Origin: an uncultured Flavobacteriales bacterium
Lineage (GTDB): Bacteria; Bacteroidota; Bacteroidia; Flavobacteriales_E; Vicingaceae
DNA: 49,756 nucleotides
Assembly: GCA_905479325.1 (NCBI GenBank)
Contig: CAJQLW010000038.1
Location: 1-49,756 of the forward strand
Direction of reading: 5' to 3'
The notes below the pieces were generated by a model. That model did not search any database and was not told the origin of the DNA. It was given only the letters and a program-made list of their open reading frames with translations. Both the position numbers and the translations under genes were made by a program. This document shows, one piece after another, positions 9,210 to 19,689 of the stretch. The first letter of the stretch is position 1. Every line of letters starts with the position of its first letter.

Positions 9210-11834
9210 TTAAGCGTTTATTGCTTCTTTAATTTCGTTCTCTAGCGGTTGCCGAAAAACAATTTTACTTTCAAGCACATCCATTACAACCACATCGCCT
9301 GGAGCTACTTTGCTCGCCAAAATATCTTTCGATAATTGGTTCAATACTTCGCGTTGCATGGCTCGTTTTATTGGTCTTGCACCAAATTGCGGGTCGTAAC
9401 CTATATCCGATAAGTAGTCTACCACTTCTTCTGTTGCCGTTAAGGTAATGTTGTTTTTTTCAGCCAATTTCTCAATTCCTTTCAACTGAATTCGAACAAT
9501 GTCTTTTACATTACTCTTTGTGAGTGGCGTAAACATAATGGTTTCATCAATTCTGTTTAAAAATTCAGGTCGTATGGTTTTGCGCAACAAGGCCATTACT
9601 TCCTTCTTGGCGTATTCCATCACCGTATCAATCTTATTCTCATCCAAGTTTTCAAACTTTTCTTGAATAATTCCCGATCCTAAGTTCGAGGTCATAATGA
9701 TAATAGTATTCTTAAAATTCACCACTCGGCCTTTGTTATCGGTCAATCGTCCGTCGTCCAATACCTGTAACAGAATGTTGAACACGTCTGGGTGCGCTTT
9801 TTCAATTTCATCGAGTAGCACAACAGAGTAGGGCTTTCTTCTTACTGCCTCAGTCAACTGTCCGCCTTCATCGTAACCAACGTATCCCGGAGGAGCACCA
9901 ATTAAACGCGAAACGGCATGGCGCTCTTGGTATTCACTCATGTCTATTCGAGTCATCGCATTTTCATCGTTAAACAAATATTCGCTCAATGACTTGGCCA
10001 ACTCTGTTTTACCAACACCCGTTGTTCCTAAGAAAATGAACGATCCAATGGGTTTCTTCTCGTCCTGCATGCCGGCTCTACTTCTTCGAATGGCATCTGA
10101 TACAGCTTCAATGGCTTCGTTTTGTCCAACCACTCTTTTGTGTAATTCATCTTCTAAATAAAGCAGTTTTTCTCGTTCACTTTGTAGCATTTTAGAAATG
10201 GGTATTCCCGTCCATCGGCTTACTACATCGGCAATTTCCTCCGCGTCAACTTCTTCCTTAATCAGCGTCGATTTCTGCTTTAATTCAATCAGTTGAGCTT
10301 TAAAGGTTTCTAGGTTTGCCTCGCTTTCCTTTATTTTTCCGTATCGAATCTCAGCTACTTTTTCATAGTCTCCGGCACGTTCAGCTTGTTCTGCTTCAAA
10401 CTTGTAGTTATCAATTTCTTCTTTTGCTTTTTGAATCCCGTCTACAATTTCTCGTTCAGCTTGCCATTTGGCATTCAGTTCGTTTCGTTTCTCATTTAAG
10501 TTGGCAATTTCTTCCGAAAGAATTTTCAGTTTTGCGTGATCTTTCTCTCTCTTAATCGCTTCACGTTCAATTTCCAACTGCATTACCTTTCTATCCAACT
10601 CATCCAGTTCCTCTGGCTTAGAGTTCATCTCCATGCGCAATTTAGAAGCTGCTTCATCAATTAAATCAATGGCTTTGTCTGGTAAAAAACGATTTGTAAT
10701 GTACCGTTGCGAAAGTTCTACTGCGGCAATAATCGCCTCATCTTTAATCTGAACCTTGTGATGTGTTTCATACTTCTCTTTAATTCCTCTTAAAATCGAA
10801 ATGGCATCTTCGTTGCTCGGCTCATCAATCAGCACCTTTTGGAAACGTCTTTCTAGCGCTTTGTCTTTCTCAAAATATTTTTGATACTCGTTTAAAGTCG
10901 TCGCTCCAATTGCTCTTAATTCTCCTCGAGCTAGGGCAGGCTTTAAAATGTTTGCAGCATCCATAGCGCCTTCGCCGCCGCCTGCGCCAACTAAGGTGTG
11001 AATTTCATCAATAAAAAGTACAATCTCGCCATCGGCAGAAGTAACTTCCTTAATTACAGATTTTAAACGGTCTTCAAATTCCCCTTTGTATTTCGCTCCT
11101 GCGATCAAGGCGCCCATGTCAAGCGAATAAATCTGCTTACTTTTTAAGTTCTCTGGTACATCTTCGTTGATAATTCTGTGTGCTAATCCTTCAGCAATTG
11201 CTGTTTTACCCACACCGGGCTCTCCTATTAAAATAGGGTTGTTTTTGGTTCTTCTGCTTAGTATTTGAAGTACTCTTCTAATTTCTTCATCGCGGCCAAT
11301 AACAGGGTCTAATTTGTTTTCGTTAGCTAATTTGTTCAGGTTTTTCGCATACTTTTCCAAGGAATTGTAGTTGTCTTCCGCAGAAGCTGAAGTAACTTTT
11401 TCACCTTTTCGCAACTCTAAAATTGCCGCTTTTAAGTCACTTTCGTTGATGCCGCTGTCCTTTAGCATTTGTGCGATAGCGTCTGAACCTTTCACCAAAG
11501 CGAGCATTAAGTGTTCTATCGAAACATATCCATCGTCAAAAGCTTTTAGCAAGTTATTTGCTTGTACTAGAGTAGCATTGGCCGTTTTAGATAGGTATTG
11601 TTCACCGCCTTGTACATTCGGGTAACCTTTTAGAATGCTGTCTGTTGCTTGTTCAATAATGACTGCGTTTACGCCCAATTTTTTCAATAAAAAGGGAGTA
11701 ACGTTCTCGTCTATTTTGAGAATGGCTTTCAGTATATGCCCATTCTCAATCGCTTGGTGATTAGAGCTAGCAGCCATTTGCTGAGCCTCTTGTATCACTT
11801 CTTGCGATTTAATGGTATAGTTTTTAAAATTCAT
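9210..11834 (-). CDS. clpB: ClpB disaggregase (Hsp100)
   Basis: An 874-residue AAA+ unfoldase that, with DnaK, rescues aggregated proteins in the cytoplasm. Domains in order: N-terminal Clp-N repeats (1-150); first ATPase module with Walker [14 protein letters not shown] near 205 and Walker [15 protein letters not shown]; the long coiled-coil middle domain (about 400-530) that separates ClpB from ClpA/ClpC; and a second ATPase module with Walker [13 protein letters not shown] near 605 and [13 protein letters not shown]. The C-terminal domain includes [14 protein letters not shown]. Length is normal for the family. The start ATG gives the expected [12 protein letters not shown]-terminus. No HrcA/CIRCE-type element was recognised upstream. 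Confidence 0.97.
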   Translation of the reverse strand: MNFKNYTIKSQEVIQEAQQMAASSNHQAIENGHILKAILKIDENVTPFLLKKLGVNAVIIEQATDSILKGYPNVQGGEQYLSKTANATLVQANNLLKAFDDGYVSIEHLMLALVKGSDAIAQMLKDSGINESDLKAAILELRKGEKVTSASAEDNYNSLEKYAKNLNKLANENKLDPVIGRDEEIRRVLQILSRRTKNNPILIGEPGVGKTAIAEGLAHRIINEDVPENLKSKQIYSLDMGALIAGAKYKGEFEDRLKSVIKEVTSADGEIVLFIDEIHTLVGAGGGEGAMDAANILKPALARGELRAIGATTLNEYQKYFEKDKALERRFQKVLIDEPSNEDAISILRGIKEKYETHHKVQIKDEAIIAAVELSQRYITNRFLPDKAIDLIDEAASKLRMEMNSKPEELDELDRKVMQLEIEREAIKREKDHAKLKILSEEIANLNEKRNELNAKWQAEREIVDGIQKAKEEIDNYKFEAEQAERAGDYEKVAEIRYGKIKESEANLETFKAQLIELKQKSTLIKEEVDAEEIADVVSRWTGIPISKMLQSEREKLLYLEDELHKRVVGQNEAIEAVSDAIRRSRAGMQDEKKPIGSFIFLGTTGVGKTELAKSLSEYLFNDENAMTRIDMSEYQERHAVSRLIGAPPGYVGYDEGGQLTEAVRRKPYSVVLLDEIEKAHPDVFNILLQVLDDGRLTDNKGRVVNFKNTIIIMTSNLGSGIIQEKFENLDENKIDTVMEYAKKEVMALLRKTIRPEFLNRIDETIMFTPLTKSNVKDIVRIQLKGIEKLAEKNNITLTATEEVVDYLSDIGYDPQFGARPIKRAMQREVLNQLSKDILASKVAPGDVVVMDVLESKIVFRQPLENEIKEAINA

Positions 11835-12029
11835 TGTAGTTGATTGTTTGATTTCTGTGAAAGATTTATCAAATAAGCGTCCAATCCAATTTTTAGGTGT
11901 TGTTGTGACTTTTTGTCTGACTTTTGCGCTATTTTATATGATTACCTCTCTTTTTCATGTCTTTATGTCACTAAAAGAACAAATTGAAGCATACCTTTCG
12001 TTCGTTTTTATTCCCGATTTTTGTTTTAA

Positions 12030-12793
12030 ATGAATACAAACATAGTTCGATATTCTTTCGTTTCAATCGCTCTGATTTTATTAATCGTTACCACCAACAT
12101 CAATTGGGGTAAGAACGATTGGAAAGGAGCCTTGGAGTCTGATGCTAAAGGTTATTATGCTTATTTGCCTGCTGTTTTCATTTATTACGATTTAAACTTT
12201 TCTTTTTTAGAAGAAGTAGAAGCAAAGTACGATCAAAACACTTGTATTACGAGTACCGGAGCAATGCTCATGGAGTGTTGATTAACAAGTATTACGGTGG
12301 AGTTTCGGTATTGCAATTACCGTTCTTTTTGGGTGCTCATGCACTTACTTCAATATCAGGAGGTGATACTGATGGCTATTCCAAATATTACATGCTTTCG
12401 ATTTCAATAGCCAGTTGGTTTTATCAATTATTTGGCTTGTATTTTATCGTTCTACTTTTACAGTTCTATCAAGTAAAACCTAATATAATTGCACTCGTTT
12501 TAGTTGCAATCTCATTCGGAACTAATCTATACGTATACACCATTGTTGAAGCCGGAATGTCTCACGTGTATTCGTTTGCCATGGTTGCTGCATTCTTATA
12601 TTTTGCGCACAAAGCATTTGTTTTAGGTCAAAACCGGTATTTACTCCGCTCAAGTTTGCTTTTGGGGTTGATTGTTCTTTTAATCGTTGTTTGTCAAATC
12701 CAAAGCTATCAATACCGTTATTACGAAATACACTACAGTGAAATGACCCAAGAGAAATACTGGGACGTGTTTTTATTAAGGAATAGGTTCTAA
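12030..12793 (+). pseudogene. Decayed multi-pass membrane protein gene (glycosyltransferase-like)
   Basis: Two reading frames, 12030-12281 and about 12242-12793, make one protein if a single base is changed near 12240. The first frame runs through ...VEAKYDQNT; the second continues YYEYRSNAHGVLINKYYGG, with several transmembrane helices after it. The second frame then passes from a helix (LLLGLIVLL) straight into QSYQYRYYEIHYSEMTQEKYWDVFL, which looks like the extreme C-terminus of a much longer membrane protein. That suggests an internal deletion near 12680. The pattern is like Bacteroidota multi-helix glycosyltransferase-type proteins of roughly 450-550 residues, but the family call is from memory of that pattern. 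At least two lesions make function unlikely. Confidence 0.7.
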
Positions 12794-12896
12794 TTAGTTC
12801 CCATTTAACTTTCCATTGCTTTTTATTCTTCTCCCTTAGCAGTTCTTACAAAAAATTCAGACTGCACAATACATCTCTTGCTCCTCAAAATCGGTT

Positions 12897-14804
12897 CTAA
12901 TTCACTTTCTGAAATTTAGCTCTATAAGGTTGGTCTCCGCTCATTATTTCAACCACATAAAAGCCATTGCTTAGAGCTGAGACATCAATGAACTGCTGCG
13001 CTTGCTGCTCCTGTACCAACTTACCTTGAATATTAAAGATTCTGATACTTTTTGTCGATTCGCCTACTAATGGCCCTTCAAAATACAAGATATCACTTGT
13101 TGGGTTTGGAAAAAGTGTCAATTCATTTTGAGCTTGTTTTGCTTCGTCTAATTCTACGGTGAGTAATTCAGCAGCAAATATTCTATCGTTTGGATTAAAT
13201 TCAACCGAGTTGACGATTGGCATGTTGGTGAATGAAAAAGTTTGAAAATTAGTAGAAGGGTCAACCACAATAACAGTGTCAAGGTTATTGCCAATAAAGC
13301 GATAGGGGACTGGTATCTCAAAAAATGACACATTGGTGTCAGACGGAATTTGTTGAACAGATAAAGTGAAATTCCCACCATTTTGGCTCCAAGTAGTATA
13401 CATTTGAGGGAACCCCGGTCCATATACCCAATCGTTAAAAAACTCCGTTAAACTTTGGCCGTAACTTGTTTCTAAGTGTCTTTGTAAATCAGGTGTTCGA
13501 GCAAAGCTGTAAGCAAGGGTTGTATCATCAATGTAATTTCTAACGCCTGCAAAGAAAGCACTGTCGCCCATTTTCCAACGCAAGGTATGCAAGGTAATCG
13601 CACCTTTGTTGTACACTTGATTGTTGAATAAGCTATTTACGCTGCTCGTATCGTATCGGTACACTGAGCCATTTGGAAAGGATAACCCCGAGCGCTTAGT
13701 TTGGTCTAACCATACCGGCCAAAAATTAGTGTTATGCACTACGCCAAACTCGTAAGTTAAGCCGGTAATGTAGGTGGCAAATGCTTCGTTTAACCACAAG
13801 TCGCTCCAAGAGCCACACGTGATTTTATTACCAAACCACTGATGGGCCAATTCGTGAGCTTTTAAACCTCCACCATAGTTGCCCATAAAGCTCATGGTTT
13901 GGTGTTCCATTCCTCCGCCAAATGTAAAAGAAGCATGTCCGTACTTTTCATTTTTAAACGGATACTCACCAAATAAAGAATCGAACATCACCATAAAGTC
14001 TTGTAAGCCAACTAACGATTGTGCCTGAGTTTGATTTTGTAATAGATAATGATCCATTAAAATACTGTCATTTTTAACTCGCAAATAATCTTGATAATAA
14101 TCGTATTTGCCTGCTCCAATAGCGACTAAATAGGCAACCGTTGGGTAGGTGGTTTTCCACCTGTACTTTACACTTGTTCCAATGCTATCAATTCCTTGTA
14201 AAAGACCAATTGAGGCGACCTTATTGCCTTGCGGCACAGTAACGTGAACACTAATTGAGTCAGCCTTATCTGTTAAGTCACTTTTGCAAGGCCACCAATC
14301 TCTTGCTCCGTATGGCTCAGAAAGGGTCCAAATTAGATTTCCGTTAGGAACATTTACCCTAGCAAATGGAGTACCTACCGGATTTCCCGCCGGAGTCCCT
14401 CTGTAAAATATTTGAACAGAATCGTCCGTAAATTGGCTAATAGAATTGGGGAATACAAAACTCAAGGTATTGAACCCGTTTGTGTTTGCAGTTAAAAAGG
14501 TGTTTTGCTGATAAATTATTGAATCAACAACGAGTTGATTTCCAAAATCAAGCACAATACTATCCATCGCAGTTTCAGCTTGAAAGTGAACGTTTACGCT
14601 GCCTTTAACAAACCTCACTGCAGGATTTAATATCAAATCAATTTCATAATAATGAACATCATAATCAGCGGTTTGCGGTGCCGACTTGTTGTTCATTCTA
14701 GCTGTAGCCGATTGCTTTTCAACATCGAAAAGCTTTGTGGGAACGTATTGAGCTGAAAGAGTTAAACTCGTAAATGAAAGAAAAAGAAGGAGGTATCGTA
14801 TCAT
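12897..14804 (-). CDS. Exported M1-family aminopeptidase with type IX sorting domain
   Basis: A 635-residue zinc aminopeptidase. A signal peptide (ending near LSAQ) is followed by the M1 N-terminal beta-domain. The catalytic centre is HELAHQWFGNK near residue 316 with the downstream LWLNEAFATY glutamate, giving the HExxH-x18-E zinc site. GGGMEHQ replaces the usual GAMEN exopeptidase motif, a known variant. The last 80 residues (from LTLFPNPTSDILYF) are a type IX secretion type A sorting domain, so the enzyme is probably surface-attached or secreted. It would trim peptides from the N-terminus outside the cell. A near-consensus -7 box (TAACTTTA, minus strand, 14823-14830) lies just upstream. 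Confidence 0.92.
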   Translation of the reverse strand: MIRYLLLFLSFTSLTLSAQYVPTKLFDVEKQSATARMNNKSAPQTADYDVHYYEIDLILNPAVRFVKGSVNVHFQAETAMDSIVLDFGNQLVVDSIIYQQNTFLTANTNGFNTLSFVFPNSISQFTDDSVQIFYRGTPAGNPVGTPFARVNVPNGNLIWTLSEPYGARDWWPCKSDLTDKADSISVHVTVPQGNKVASIGLLQGIDSIGTSVKYRWKTTYPTVAYLVAIGAGKYDYYQDYLRVKNDSILMDHYLLQNQTQAQSLVGLQDFMVMFDSLFGEYPFKNEKYGHASFTFGGGMEHQTMSFMGNYGGGLKAHELAHQWFGNKITCGSWSDLWLNEAFATYITGLTYEFGVVHNTNFWPVWLDQTKRSGLSFPNGSVYRYDTSSVNSLFNNQVYNKGAITLHTLRWKMGDSAFFAGVRNYIDDTTLAYSFARTPDLQRHLETSYGQSLTEFFNDWVYGPGFPQMYTTWSQNGGNFTLSVQQIPSDTNVSFFEIPVPYRFIGNNLDTVIVVDPSTNFQTFSFTNMPIVNSVEFNPNDRIFAAELLTVELDEAKQAQNELTLFPNPTSDILYFEGPLVGESTKSIRIFNIQGKLVQEQQAQQFIDVSALSNGFYVVEIMSGDQPYRAKFQKVN

Positions 14805-15023
14805 GATTATTGTATAGGTGCATAAAGTTAACTTAAAAGCTTGGTTTATTGTTTTTACGAGTAGGAATTCCGTCCAATTGTCGAAAACTATACTAAAACT
14901 TCATTTTGCAAGTCTAGCATTCCCTAAAAAAATGATTTACTATTGCTTTATAAATTACAATCATTAAGCAGCGTTAAAAAGCCTTTTAATTCTGAGATGA
15001 TTTAACCTTAGTATTTTACAACG

Positions 15024-16640
15024 ATGGAAAACGATAACAAAACAAATTATAAAGCAGCACTTGCTACCTTAGTCACGGTATTTTTCTTTTGGGGATTTAT
15101 AGCAGCATCCAACGGAGTGTTTATTCCCTTTTGTAAGTCGTATTTTAATTTAGATCAATTTCAATCACAACTCATTGATTTTGCATTTTATGGAGCATAT
15201 TACATTGGAGCCTTGTTGCTCTTTGTTGCTTCAGGTTATGCAAAAATGGACATCTTGAATAAATGGGGTTTTAAGAATGGAATTGTCTACGGATTAGTGC
15301 TTTCTGCAGTAGGCGCAGCTTTAATGATTCCTGCCATATCGTTAGGATCTTTTGGTCTGATTTTGGCCGCTTTGTTTGTGGTAGCACTTGGTTTTTCACT
15401 GCAACAAACATCGGCAAACCCTTTTGCCATTGCCCTTGGAGACCCTGCAACAGGTTCTCATCGCTTGAATTTGGCTGGAGGTGTTAATTCTTTTGGAACA
15501 GCAATTGGTCCAATTGCTGTAGCCTTGGCGTTGTTTGGTGCAGCAACTTACACCGAAGAGCAAATTGCAAGTATCGATTTGAGCACGGTGAAAATGCTTT
15601 ATACGGCAGTAGCAGGGCTTTTTCTTGTAGCGGCTGCACTCTTTATTTTCTCTAAAAAATTACCTCAAGCAAAAGGCGATACCACGTTTGTGAATGCACC
15701 CAAGGCATTAAAAACATTGGGGTTTATTACTTTGTCACTCATTGTCATCTTCTATTTTGTATTTGATCAGTACAAAGGAGAAATTGTCGATTCTAATTTC
15801 ATTTTTCAACTGATGATTGTGGCATTAGTTGTTATTGTTGGCAGTTTGTTGTTTGCGAATAAAAGTGCAACAAAGAAATCTGATGGTTGGGGAGCCATGC
15901 AATATCCTCAATTGGTGCTCGGAATGCTCGCTATTTTTACTTATGTTGGTGTTGAAGTATCCATTCAAAGTAACTTGGGTGAGTTGTTGAAATCGAAAGC
16001 ATTCGGAGGTTTTAATGATTCTGAAATTGCTCCTTATATTTCCATGTATTGGGGCTCTATGATGATTGGTCGATGGGCTGGTGCAATTACTGTTTTTAAC
16101 CCGGGAAAGAAGCTGAGAAACATTTTGTTAATTATTGTGCCGTACATCGCTTTTGGAGTGGTTTTGTTTGTCAATCACGTTAGCCAGAATGATATAAGCG
16201 GCTTGTATTTATACGGTTGGAGTATATTGTTGCTGATTGGAGGTTTTTTCTTTGGTCAAGAGAAGCCGGGTAAAACCTTGTTTATTTTCGGTTTACTAGG
16301 CGCAATAGCCATGTTGGTAGGCTTGTTTACAACAGGAACGATTGCCTTGTATGCCTTTATGAGTGGAGGTTTGTTCTGTTCTATTATGTGGCCAAGTATC
16401 TTTTCCTTATCCATTGCAGGATTAGGTAAATATACCTCACAAGGCTCAGCATTTTTAATTATGATGATTTTAGGTGGTGCAATAATTCCGCCTATTCAAG
16501 GAAAATTAGCAGACCTGTTTAACATACATAATTCATACTGGATAACGGTTTTATGCTTTTTGTACCTGATGTTTTTTGCTGTAAAAGTGAAATCTGTCCT
16601 AAAAAGTCAAGGTGTTGATTACGATAAAAAGTCGGGTTAA
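15024..16640 (+). CDS. FHS-family sugar:H+ symporter (FucP/NagP-like MFS)
   Basis: This 538-residue multi-pass permease starts with [17 protein letters not shown], the signature of the fucose/galactose/glucose:H+ symporter (FHS) branch of the major facilitator superfamily. GYYIGAL-type and QQTSANPFA motifs follow. It is about 100 residues longer than E. coli FucP. Extra hydrophobic helices lie between the two six-helix halves (about 230-285), a form seen in Bacteroidota. FHS members carry fucose, glucose/galactose, mannose or N-acetylglucosamine. Its place next to mannosidase and hexosaminidase genes favours mannose or GlcNAc (inference). GH92 follows 47 bases later on the same strand, probably co-transcribed. 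Confidence 0.9.
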   Translation: MENDNKTNYKAALATLVTVFFFWGFIAASNGVFIPFCKSYFNLDQFQSQLIDFAFYGAYYIGALLLFVASGYAKMDILNKWGFKNGIVYGLVLSAVGAALMIPAISLGSFGLILAALFVVALGFSLQQTSANPFAIALGDPATGSHRLNLAGGVNSFGTAIGPIAVALALFGAATYTEEQIASIDLSTVKMLYTAVAGLFLVAAALFIFSKKLPQAKGDTTFVNAPKALKTLGFITLSLIVIFYFVFDQYKGEIVDSNFIFQLMIVALVVIVGSLLFANKSATKKSDGWGAMQYPQLVLGMLAIFTYVGVEVSIQSNLGELLKSKAFGGFNDSEIAPYISMYWGSMMIGRWAGAITVFNPGKKLRNILLIIVPYIAFGVVLFVNHVSQNDISGLYLYGWSILLLIGGFFFGQEKPGKTLFIFGLLGAIAMLVGLFTTGTIALYAFMSGGLFCSIMWPSIFSLSIAGLGKYTSQGSAFLIMMILGGAIIPPIQGKLADLFNIHNSYWITVLCFLYLMFFAVKVKSVLKSQGVDYDKKSG

Positions 16641-16687
16641 CTAAAGGGCTGATAGATAAATTAAAACGAATAAAATAATCAAGGAGT

Positions 16688-19606
16688 ATGAATAGTAGAA
16701 GCCTTTTAGTTTTAACAATTTCAATTGTTTTTATCGCATGTCAGAGTCAGTCTAAACATGAACAAGATCAGCCAAAAGGAGTGTTGGCGTATGTCAATCC
16801 TTTCATAGGAACTGGTGGGCACGGCCATACTTTTCCAGGTGCAACGGTTCCCTTTGGAATGATGCAATTGAGTCCGGATACTCGATTAGAAGGTTGGGAT
16901 GGCTGTTCGGGGTATCATTATTCCGATTCAATTATTTATGGCTTCTCGCATACGCATTTGAGTGGAACAGGAGTAAGTGATTATGGTGATTTGTTGTTAA
17001 TGCCTTCTCAAGGAGAAATTTATTTTGACAATGGTTACAAAAGCAATTCAGCGCAAAGCTATCGTTCAACTTCTAGAAAAGAAACGGAGCGTGCAACTCC
17101 AGGATTTTATCAAGTTACTTTAGATAAACACGCTATAGATGTTGAACTAGTTGCAGGTAAACGGGTAGGGATTCATAATTACAAATTTAACAAGACGGGA
17201 GAGGCTCATGTGATGTTAGACTTAGCGCATCGGGATGAAGTGTTAAGCGATACCTTAATCTTTTTGGAAGACGGAAAAGTAGAAGGGAAGCGGATTTCTA
17301 AAGCATGGGCTACTGAACAGCACTTTTATTTTTCCTTGCAATTCTCCAAACCTTACTTACGTGTAGAATTGGATTCTTCGGGAAGAAAAGCTGCGTTCGT
17401 ATTTGAGGTGGAAGAAGATGAAACGATTGCAGTAAAAGTAGGAATATCAGCAGTTAATATGGAAGGGGCTCGAAATAACTTGAATTCAGAAATTAAAGGA
17501 TTTGACGTTGAACAGCTAAAGGCTGCCTCCGAAGCAATGTGGTTACAAGCATTGTCTAAAATAGAAGTAGAAAGTGATGATGAGGATAAGAAAACTATTT
17601 TTTATTCAGCGCTTTATCATACCATGATTGCTCCGAATTTATTTTCCGATGCAGATGGTAAGTATCGCGGAATGGATTTGAAAGTGCATGAATCTGATCA
17701 CGATGTTTATACGGTATTCTCCCTTTGGGATACCTTTAGAGCTACGCATCCATTATACACTATAATTGAGCAAGATAAAACCAAAGATTTTCTAAACACC
17801 TTCATGAAACAATACGATGATGGAGGAATTTTACCGATTTGGGAATTGTCGGCTAACTATACAGGCTGCATGATTGGTTATCATGGTGTTTCTGTGCTTG
17901 CGGATGCACATGCGAAAGGAATTAAAGGAAGTGACTGGAATAAGGCCTTAGAAGCGATGAAATATTCGGCCAATCAAAAGCATTTGGGTTTAGAAGCCTA
18001 CCATAGAAAGGGTTTTATGGGAGTGCAAGACGAGCCTGAATCGGTTTCGAAGGTGTTAGAATATGCATACGATGATTGGTGTATTGCACAATTAGCGAAG
18101 GATTTAGATGATACTACGACTTATCAGGATTTTATTGAACGAGGCCAGTATTACAAAAATATGTTCAATCCAGAGGTGGGATTCATGCAAAGCAAAGCCA
18201 ATGGTGGTTGGAGTGTGGGTTTTAACCCTGCTGAAGTCAATTTTAACTTCACCGAAGCAAACTCATGGCAATACAGCATGTTTGTTCCTCAAGATATTCA
18301 AGGCATGATTGAATTGTACGGTGGAAAAGAAGCCTTTGAAAACAAATTGGATCAATTGTTTACTACTGAAATGGAGTTGGCCGGTCGACACCAAGCGGAC
18401 ATCACAGGATTAATTGGACAGTATGCGCATGGCAATGAGCCGAGCCATCACATGGCGTATTTGTACAATGCTATTGGAAAGCCTTATAAAACGCAAGAAA
18501 AAGTACACCAAATCTTAACAGAGCAATATCAAAATGCATCAGATGGATTGAGTGGTAACGAGGATTGTGGACAAATGTCAGCATGGTATGTGCTGAGTTC
18601 AATGGGTTTTTATTCCGTTACCCCAGGAACTGATTATTATGTAATTGGAACGCCTCATTTCAAGTCAAGCAAGATTAATTTAGAGAATGGAAAATACTTT
18701 GCCATTAAGGCTAATGGCTTAACTAACCAAGCAATTTACATTCAGTCCGCTACTTTAAATTCAGTTGAATTTAATTCCACAAAACTGTCTCACCAAACCA
18801 TCATGCAAGGCGGTGAATTGGTGTTCGAAATGGGCGAAAAACCGAATGAAAGCTGGGGAACTGAAGATTTACCGATTACTTCTATAAGTTCAGAGAATCA
18901 AATTGTTCCCGTGCCTTATTTTATCGCCGAGAGCAGAACCTTCACCGAAACCATGAAAATTGCTTTAGCATCAGTAGATTCAGAAAGTGAGCTCTTTGTA
19001 AAAGTAGGAGATGCGGATTTTGTGCCATACACTGAGGCTATTGAAATAGACCAATCAACTGCATTTGAAGCGTATGCTGAAAAGAATGAGAAGCGAAGTT
19101 TTATTGTAAAGGACGTGGATTACAAAAAGATAAAAGGTGGTCGTTCCATTGAGATAAATACCGAGTATGCCAATGAATATTCAGCTGGTGGAGATCAAGG
19201 ATTGATTGATTTGCTGCACGGAAGTGACAATTTTAGAACCGGACAATGGCAAGGCTATTGGGGGAAGAACTTAGACGTTATCGTTGACTTGGGCGAGGTA
19301 GAAAGTATTTCTAAAATTACCATCGGGAGTTTACAGGATATTAAATCGTGGATTTTTTACCCCAAACAAGTAAGTATTTCTATTTCAACAGACGGAAAGA
19401 ATTTTAAAGAGGTGAAAACGATTGAAAACACCTTTTCCGACAAGGAATACGGATCTTTTACGCAAGATTTTGAATTTACATTTAAACAGCCTTTAACAGC
19501 AAAATACGTAAAGGTAGAAGCAGAAAATTATGGCAAAATAGGCGAGTGGCACTTAGGTGTGGGCAATGATGCTTGGTTGTTTGTGGATGAGATTTTGATT
19601 GATTAA
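16688..19606 (+). CDS. GH92 alpha-mannosidase lipoprotein with C-terminal carbohydrate-binding-like domains
   Basis: A 972-residue exported enzyme with lipobox IVFIAC (Cys18). The GH92 core is clear: YVNPFIGTGGHGHTFPGA at the start, SLWDTFRATHPLYT, and GNEDCGQMSAWYVLSSMGFY near 620-640. GH92 enzymes are calcium-dependent exo-alpha-mannosidases, mostly acting on alpha-1,2 (some 1,3/1,4/1,6) mannose of N-glycans. After residue 740 come a chitobiase/HEX-C-like segment (ESRTFTETMKIALAS) and then an F5/8 type C (discoidin-like) domain (TGQWQGYWGKNLDVIVDLG). A closely similar discoidin-like domain ends the GH20 protein of the facing operon, which supports a shared substrate. It is co-oriented with the FHS permease. 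Confidence 0.93.
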   Translation: MNSRSLLVLTISIVFIACQSQSKHEQDQPKGVLAYVNPFIGTGGHGHTFPGATVPFGMMQLSPDTRLEGWDGCSGYHYSDSIIYGFSHTHLSGTGVSDYGDLLLMPSQGEIYFDNGYKSNSAQSYRSTSRKETERATPGFYQVTLDKHAIDVELVAGKRVGIHNYKFNKTGEAHVMLDLAHRDEVLSDTLIFLEDGKVEGKRISKAWATEQHFYFSLQFSKPYLRVELDSSGRKAAFVFEVEEDETIAVKVGISAVNMEGARNNLNSEIKGFDVEQLKAASEAMWLQALSKIEVESDDEDKKTIFYSALYHTMIAPNLFSDADGKYRGMDLKVHESDHDVYTVFSLWDTFRATHPLYTIIEQDKTKDFLNTFMKQYDDGGILPIWELSANYTGCMIGYHGVSVLADAHAKGIKGSDWNKALEAMKYSANQKHLGLEAYHRKGFMGVQDEPESVSKVLEYAYDDWCIAQLAKDLDDTTTYQDFIERGQYYKNMFNPEVGFMQSKANGGWSVGFNPAEVNFNFTEANSWQYSMFVPQDIQGMIELYGGKEAFENKLDQLFTTEMELAGRHQADITGLIGQYAHGNEPSHHMAYLYNAIGKPYKTQEKVHQILTEQYQNASDGLSGNEDCGQMSAWYVLSSMGFYSVTPGTDYYVIGTPHFKSSKINLENGKYFAIKANGLTNQAIYIQSATLNSVEFNSTKLSHQTIMQGGELVFEMGEKPNESWGTEDLPITSISSENQIVPVPYFIAESRTFTETMKIALASVDSESELFVKVGDADFVPYTEAIEIDQSTAFEAYAEKNEKRSFIVKDVDYKKIKGGRSIEINTEYANEYSAGGDQGLIDLLHGSDNFRTGQWQGYWGKNLDVIVDLGEVESISKITIGSLQDIKSWIFYPKQVSISISTDGKNFKEVKTIENTFSDKEYGSFTQDFEFTFKQPLTAKYVKVEAENYGKIGEWHLGVGNDAWLFVDEILID

Positions 19607-19689
19607 TTACTAATTGTTAATGATCAATTATCAATTGGGCTGTAGTAATTATCAAAAGGCATTAGTAATTATTAATTAGACATTAGCAA
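19607..19689. repeat. AT-rich intergenic repeat (AATTATTAATTA family)
   Basis: The gap between the 3' ends of GH92 and the GH2 gene is made of imperfect, partly inverted copies of a TAATTACTAAT/AATTATTAATTA theme. A similar tract lies at 29907-30002. Such low-complexity tracts are frequent between Bacteroidota genes. It begins directly at the stop of the shortened GH2 gene. Confidence 0.5.

Noticed and set aside
11848-12033. Open frame of 61 codons just upstream of the decayed membrane gene
   Set aside because: It lies in the short divergent promoter region of clpB, has no recognisable domain and overlaps the start of the next gene; chance ORF is more likely.
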